From assembly GCA_902477765.1 (NCBI GenBank), contig CABSIM010000048.1, positions 1 to 15,965 on the forward strand: a stretch of 15,965 bases of DNA, in the 5' to 3' direction. Shown here in pieces: positions 13,694-15,965 of the stretch (position 1 is its first letter; the number at the start of each line of letters is the position of its first letter). This DNA comes from an uncultured Clostridiaceae bacterium (lineage in GTDB: Bacteria > Bacillota > Clostridia > Lachnospirales > Lachnospiraceae). Position numbers and translations under genes: made by a program. The notes beneath the pieces were generated by a model. It was given only the letters and a program-made list of their open reading frames with translations, did not search any database and was not told the origin of the DNA.

Positions 13694-14605
13694 CTATACA
13701 TCCGGGGGGATGTGGTTCTTCTGACGTCCTTTTCCCGCGGAACCCGAACCGATCAGTTCTCTGACCTCCGATATTTTTCCGCGCATCCGGTTGGTCTCCT
13801 CCAGGTTTTCCATGGCAGTGAAATATGTAAGAAGATTGGAAAGGCTGAACAGCCCCAGAACGGAATTATAGAAAAACAGATCCTGATTGTCGAACGTCAG
13901 CACCGTGGTCGCCAGAGACGCCACCGGCGCTTCTTCCATGTCAGTCAGGACGATCTGCGGCACTCTCCTGCTGTCAAGGAACTTTGTGGTATTGACCAGA
14001 TGCTTCGCATATCCCGGTACGGAAAATATGATCACCGCATCCTCCGGTCCGATATGAGTCATGTAATCGTTGTAAATGGCCCTGCTGACATTGCCCAGAT
14101 CCATGGCCCTGACGCCTATGGTGAGAAGCCTTCTTGTGAGATAGGAGGACAGACCGGTTGTCAGCTCATTCCCCACCACATACACCATTACGGCTCCCCG
14201 GATAATGGATACGGCCTCCCATATTCTTCTGGGTTCCAGGCTTTCATATGTCTTCTGCAGAATCCTGATCTCATTGCCGGCAAATTCCCGGAACATCTTG
14301 TCTCTGTCTCCGGTCTGCTCTGCCTTTTTTCCCCGCCAGTCAGAAACCCTGTCCAGCGGATCTCCCTGATTCAGACGGATCTGCAGATGTTCCCTCATCT
14401 TCTTTTTCAGCTCCACAAAGCTGCTCAGACCGATTTTTTTCACAAACCGCAGTACAGTCACCTCGGTGACACCCAGGTCTTCCGCCAGCTCCTTCAGGGA
14501 ATAAAAGCAGACCTGATCAGGATATTTGAAAATATAATCGGCAATTCTCTTCTGGGCCGGACTGAACTCCTCATATCTGTCATTGACGGATTCCAGAATT
14601 GACAA
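13694..14605 (-). CDS. RpiR/MurR-family transcriptional regulator (HTH + SIS)
   Basis: A 303-residue DNA-binding regulator. Residues 1-75 are the HTH_6 domain (FSPAQKRIADYIFKYPDQV, then SLKELAEDLGVTEVTVLRFV as the helix-turn-helix at about 36-55). Residues about 125-265 form a SIS domain (VMVYVVGNELTTGLSSYLTRR, then AVIIFSVPGYAKHLVNTTKF). The start is TTG 14605: a perfect AAAGGAGG lies 7 bases before it, whereas the upstream in-frame GTG 14629 would place that site inside the gene. In most family members the SIS domain binds a phosphosugar through Ser/Thr-rich loops; here the second loop is SVPGYAK instead of the usual SxSGxT, so the ligand may differ. It lies just upstream of the peptide transport cluster, in the same direction but with its own promoter, and probably controls that cluster (inference). 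The C-terminal tail (SGSAGKGRQKNHIPPDV) is basic and probably flexible. Confidence 0.9.
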   Translation of the reverse strand: MSILESVNDRYEEFSPAQKRIADYIFKYPDQVCFYSLKELAEDLGVTEVTVLRFVKKIGLSSFVELKKKMREHLQIRLNQGDPLDRVSDWRGKKAEQTGDRDKMFREFAGNEIRILQKTYESLEPRRIWEAVSIIRGAVMVYVVGNELTTGLSSYLTRRLLTIGVRAMDLGNVSRAIYNDYMTHIGPEDAVIIFSVPGYAKHLVNTTKFLDSRRVPQIVLTDMEEAPVASLATTVLTFDNQDLFFYNSVLGLFSLSNLLTYFTAMENLEETNRMRGKISEVRELIGSGSAGKGRQKNHIPPDV

Positions 14606-14649
14606 GGCATTTCCTCCTTTCTTATTCACACTGCTTATATATGTTACTT

Positions 14650-14678
14650 ATTATAAAATACTTTTTCTTTTCCGTCCA
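14650..14678 (-). promoter_or_regulatory. Probable sigma-A promoter of the RpiR-family gene
   Basis: On the minus strand a perfect -10 TATAAT (14650-14655) lies 17 bases after TGGACG (14673-14678, 4 of 6 to TTGACA). Transcription would start near 14643, about 38 bases before the TTG start. The 224-base gap to leuS otherwise holds the leuS terminator and a GC-rich stretch (about 14715-14780) that can form only an imperfect hairpin. Confidence 0.65.
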
Positions 14679-14784
14679 TGTTTTTCCATGTGGTTTCTCT
14701 TCCATTTTATTCCCTGCGCCCTGGCGGAAACAGGCGGCGGAAAGCAGGTCCCCTCCGCTGTTTTCCCTGCCGTTTCCGGGCAGT

Positions 14785-14811
14785 AAAAAGCCCCTGCCTT
14801 ATGGCAGGGGC
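14785..14811 (-). terminator. Intrinsic terminator of leuS
   Basis: GCCCCTGCC (14790-14798) and GGCAGGGGC (14803-14811) form a perfect 9-bp stem with loop TTAT. On the minus strand it is followed directly by TTTTT (14785-14789). It begins 19 bases after the leuS stop codon. Confidence 0.93.
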
Positions 14812-14829
14812 CTTCCCGGAAAATCCGGT

Positions 14830-15965
14830 CTATTTCACCACAATATTTACGATCTTTTTGGGAACATAGATCTCTTTTACAATAGTTCCGGTAATCTTCT
14901 CTTTTGCTGCTTCTTTTCCGGCTGCAATGGCATCTTCTTTGGAAATATCCGCAGGAACGGAAATAACGGCTCTGGTCTTTCCGTTCACCTGAACAGCAAT
15001 TTCCACTTCATCATCCTTCATGGCCTCCATATCGCATTCCGGCCAGCTCTGATGGAAGACGCTGTCAGTTCCTCCCAGCTCTCTCCAGAGTTCCTCTCCA
15101 AGATGCGGGGCAAAAGGTGCAATCAGAATAACAAAGGTCTTTAAGGTTTCCTTGTCGATTCCGCCTTCCTTCTTGGCCAGATCAATCAGCTTGTTGTTGT
15201 ATTCCATAAAGCCGGAAACCACCGTGTTGAGGCTGAACTGGTTGAATCTGGTCTCGATATCATAGACAAGCTTATGGCGAAGCTTCACCATTTCCTTTGT
15301 CTCCGGAATGTTTTTGTCCTTGCTGTCCATAACCAGATTGTAGAACCGGTTCAGGAATCTGGAAACACCTTCAATGCCTCTGTCATCCCACTCGGCATCC
15401 AGTTCCGGCGGTCCCACAAAGAGCTCATACATTCTCAGGGCATCGCATCCATAGTCTCTTACCAGATCATCCGGCGAAACCACATTGCCCTTGGACTTGC
15501 TCATTTTGATGCCGTTCTTTCCGGTGATCATTCCCTGATTGAACAGCTTCTTAAAGGGTTCATCAAAATCCACCACACCGATATCATAAAGGAATTTGGT
15601 ATAGAATCTGGAATACAGCAGGTGAAGAACCGCATGTTCCACGCCTCCGATATACATATCCACCGGAAGGTATTTGTCAGCCTTCTCTCTGGATACCAGT
15701 TCCTTGTCATTTTTATTATCCACATAACGGAGGAAATACCAGGAAGAGCCTGCCCACTGAGGCATGGTGTTGGTCTCCCTCTTTGCCGGTCCGCCGCAGC
15801 AGGGGCATGTGGTATTGACCCACCAGTCGATGGCAGCCAGCGGGGATTCTCCGGTTCCTGTGGGCTGATAGCTTTCCACATCCGGCAGGGTCAGCGGAAG
15901 TTCTTCCTCCGGCACCGGCACATTGCCGCACTTGGGGCAGTGGATAATCGGAATCGGCTCCCCCC
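14830..15965 (-). CDS. leuS: Leucyl-tRNA synthetase, C-terminal part (cut by window edge)
   Basis: Charges tRNA-Leu with leucine in the cytoplasm (class I aminoacyl-tRNA synthetase). The visible 377 residues begin in frame at the window edge with GEPIPIIHCPKCGN. They include a zinc-ribbon pair (HCPKCG and TTCPCCGG), the catalytic-core stretch MPQWAGSSWYFLRYVD, YIGGVEHAVLHLLYSRF, and the KMSKS signature in IKMSKSKGNVV (near 15493-15507). The anticodon-binding helical domain (RHKLVYDIETRFNQFSLNT) and the small C-terminal domain (VQVNGKTRAVISVPADIS, ending VPKKIVNIVVK) follow. Stop TAG is at 14830-14832. The N-terminal half, including HIGH and the editing domain, is outside the window. A strong terminator follows, so it is a separate transcription unit from the regulator. 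Confidence 0.98.
   Translation of the reverse strand, partial: GEPIPIIHCPKCGNVPVPEEELPLTLPDVESYQPTGTGESPLAAIDWWVNTTCPCCGGPAKRETNTMPQWAGSSWYFLRYVDNKNDKELVSREKADKYLPVDMYIGGVEHAVLHLLYSRFYTKFLYDIGVVDFDEPFKKLFNQGMITGKNGIKMSKSKGNVVSPDDLVRDYGCDALRMYELFVGPPELDAEWDDRGIEGVSRFLNRFYNLVMDSKDKNIPETKEMVKLRHKLVYDIETRFNQFSLNTVVSGFMEYNNKLIDLAKKEGGIDKETLKTFVILIAPFAPHLGEELWRELGGTDSVFHQSWPECDMEAMKDDEVEIAVQVNGKTRAVISVPADISKEDAIAAGKEAAKEKITGTIVKEIYVPKKIVNIVVK

Noticed and set aside
14715..14780. Imperfect GC-rich hairpin upstream of the regulator promoter
   Set aside because: Arms contain bulges, no T-run follows, and no riboswitch or small-RNA consensus was recognised.

Overview
The window looks like the chromosome of a gut-type Clostridia bacterium, most likely a Lachnospiraceae member. 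This is an inference from strong AGGAGG-type ribosome binding sites, near-balanced base composition, the small hypothetical proteins at the left end, and the style of the peptide-transport and S9 peptidase genes. No rRNA, tRNA, CRISPR array, transposase or phage gene was seen.

Left end (1-1050): a divergent set of small genes of unknown function. A 52-residue protein is on the minus strand, and a closely spaced pair (139 and 96 residues) is on the plus strand. The pair ends at a strong bidirectional hairpin terminator. Next, on the minus strand, is a secreted protein with the fold of a YkuD-type L,D-transpeptidase but without the catalytic cysteine. It has its own promoter.

Centre (2021-13480): everything is on the minus strand and forms one peptide uptake and digestion locus. 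In transcription order it holds a solute-binding lipoprotein, two permeases (OppB/OppC type), two ATPases (OppD/OppF type), a cytoplasmic S9 prolyl-oligopeptidase-family peptidase, a second solute-binding protein and a second S9 peptidase. The simplest reading is that peptides captured by either binding protein enter through one shared BCDF transporter and are then cut in the cytoplasm by the two peptidases. Hairpins after the first binding-protein gene and after oppF suggest graded expression along the cluster. A good promoter lies before the first gene.

Right end: an RpiR-family regulator (HTH plus SIS) sits directly upstream of the transport cluster with its own promoter and is the natural candidate to control it. 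Beyond it is the C-terminal part of leuS (leucyl-tRNA synthetase), with its terminator, cut by the window edge.

Data-quality warning: positions 5582-5616 match the Illumina TruSeq read-1 adapter. It lies inside the second binding-protein gene, breaks its reading frame and appears to replace the real lipobox region. The frameshift is therefore almost certainly an assembly artefact, not biology.
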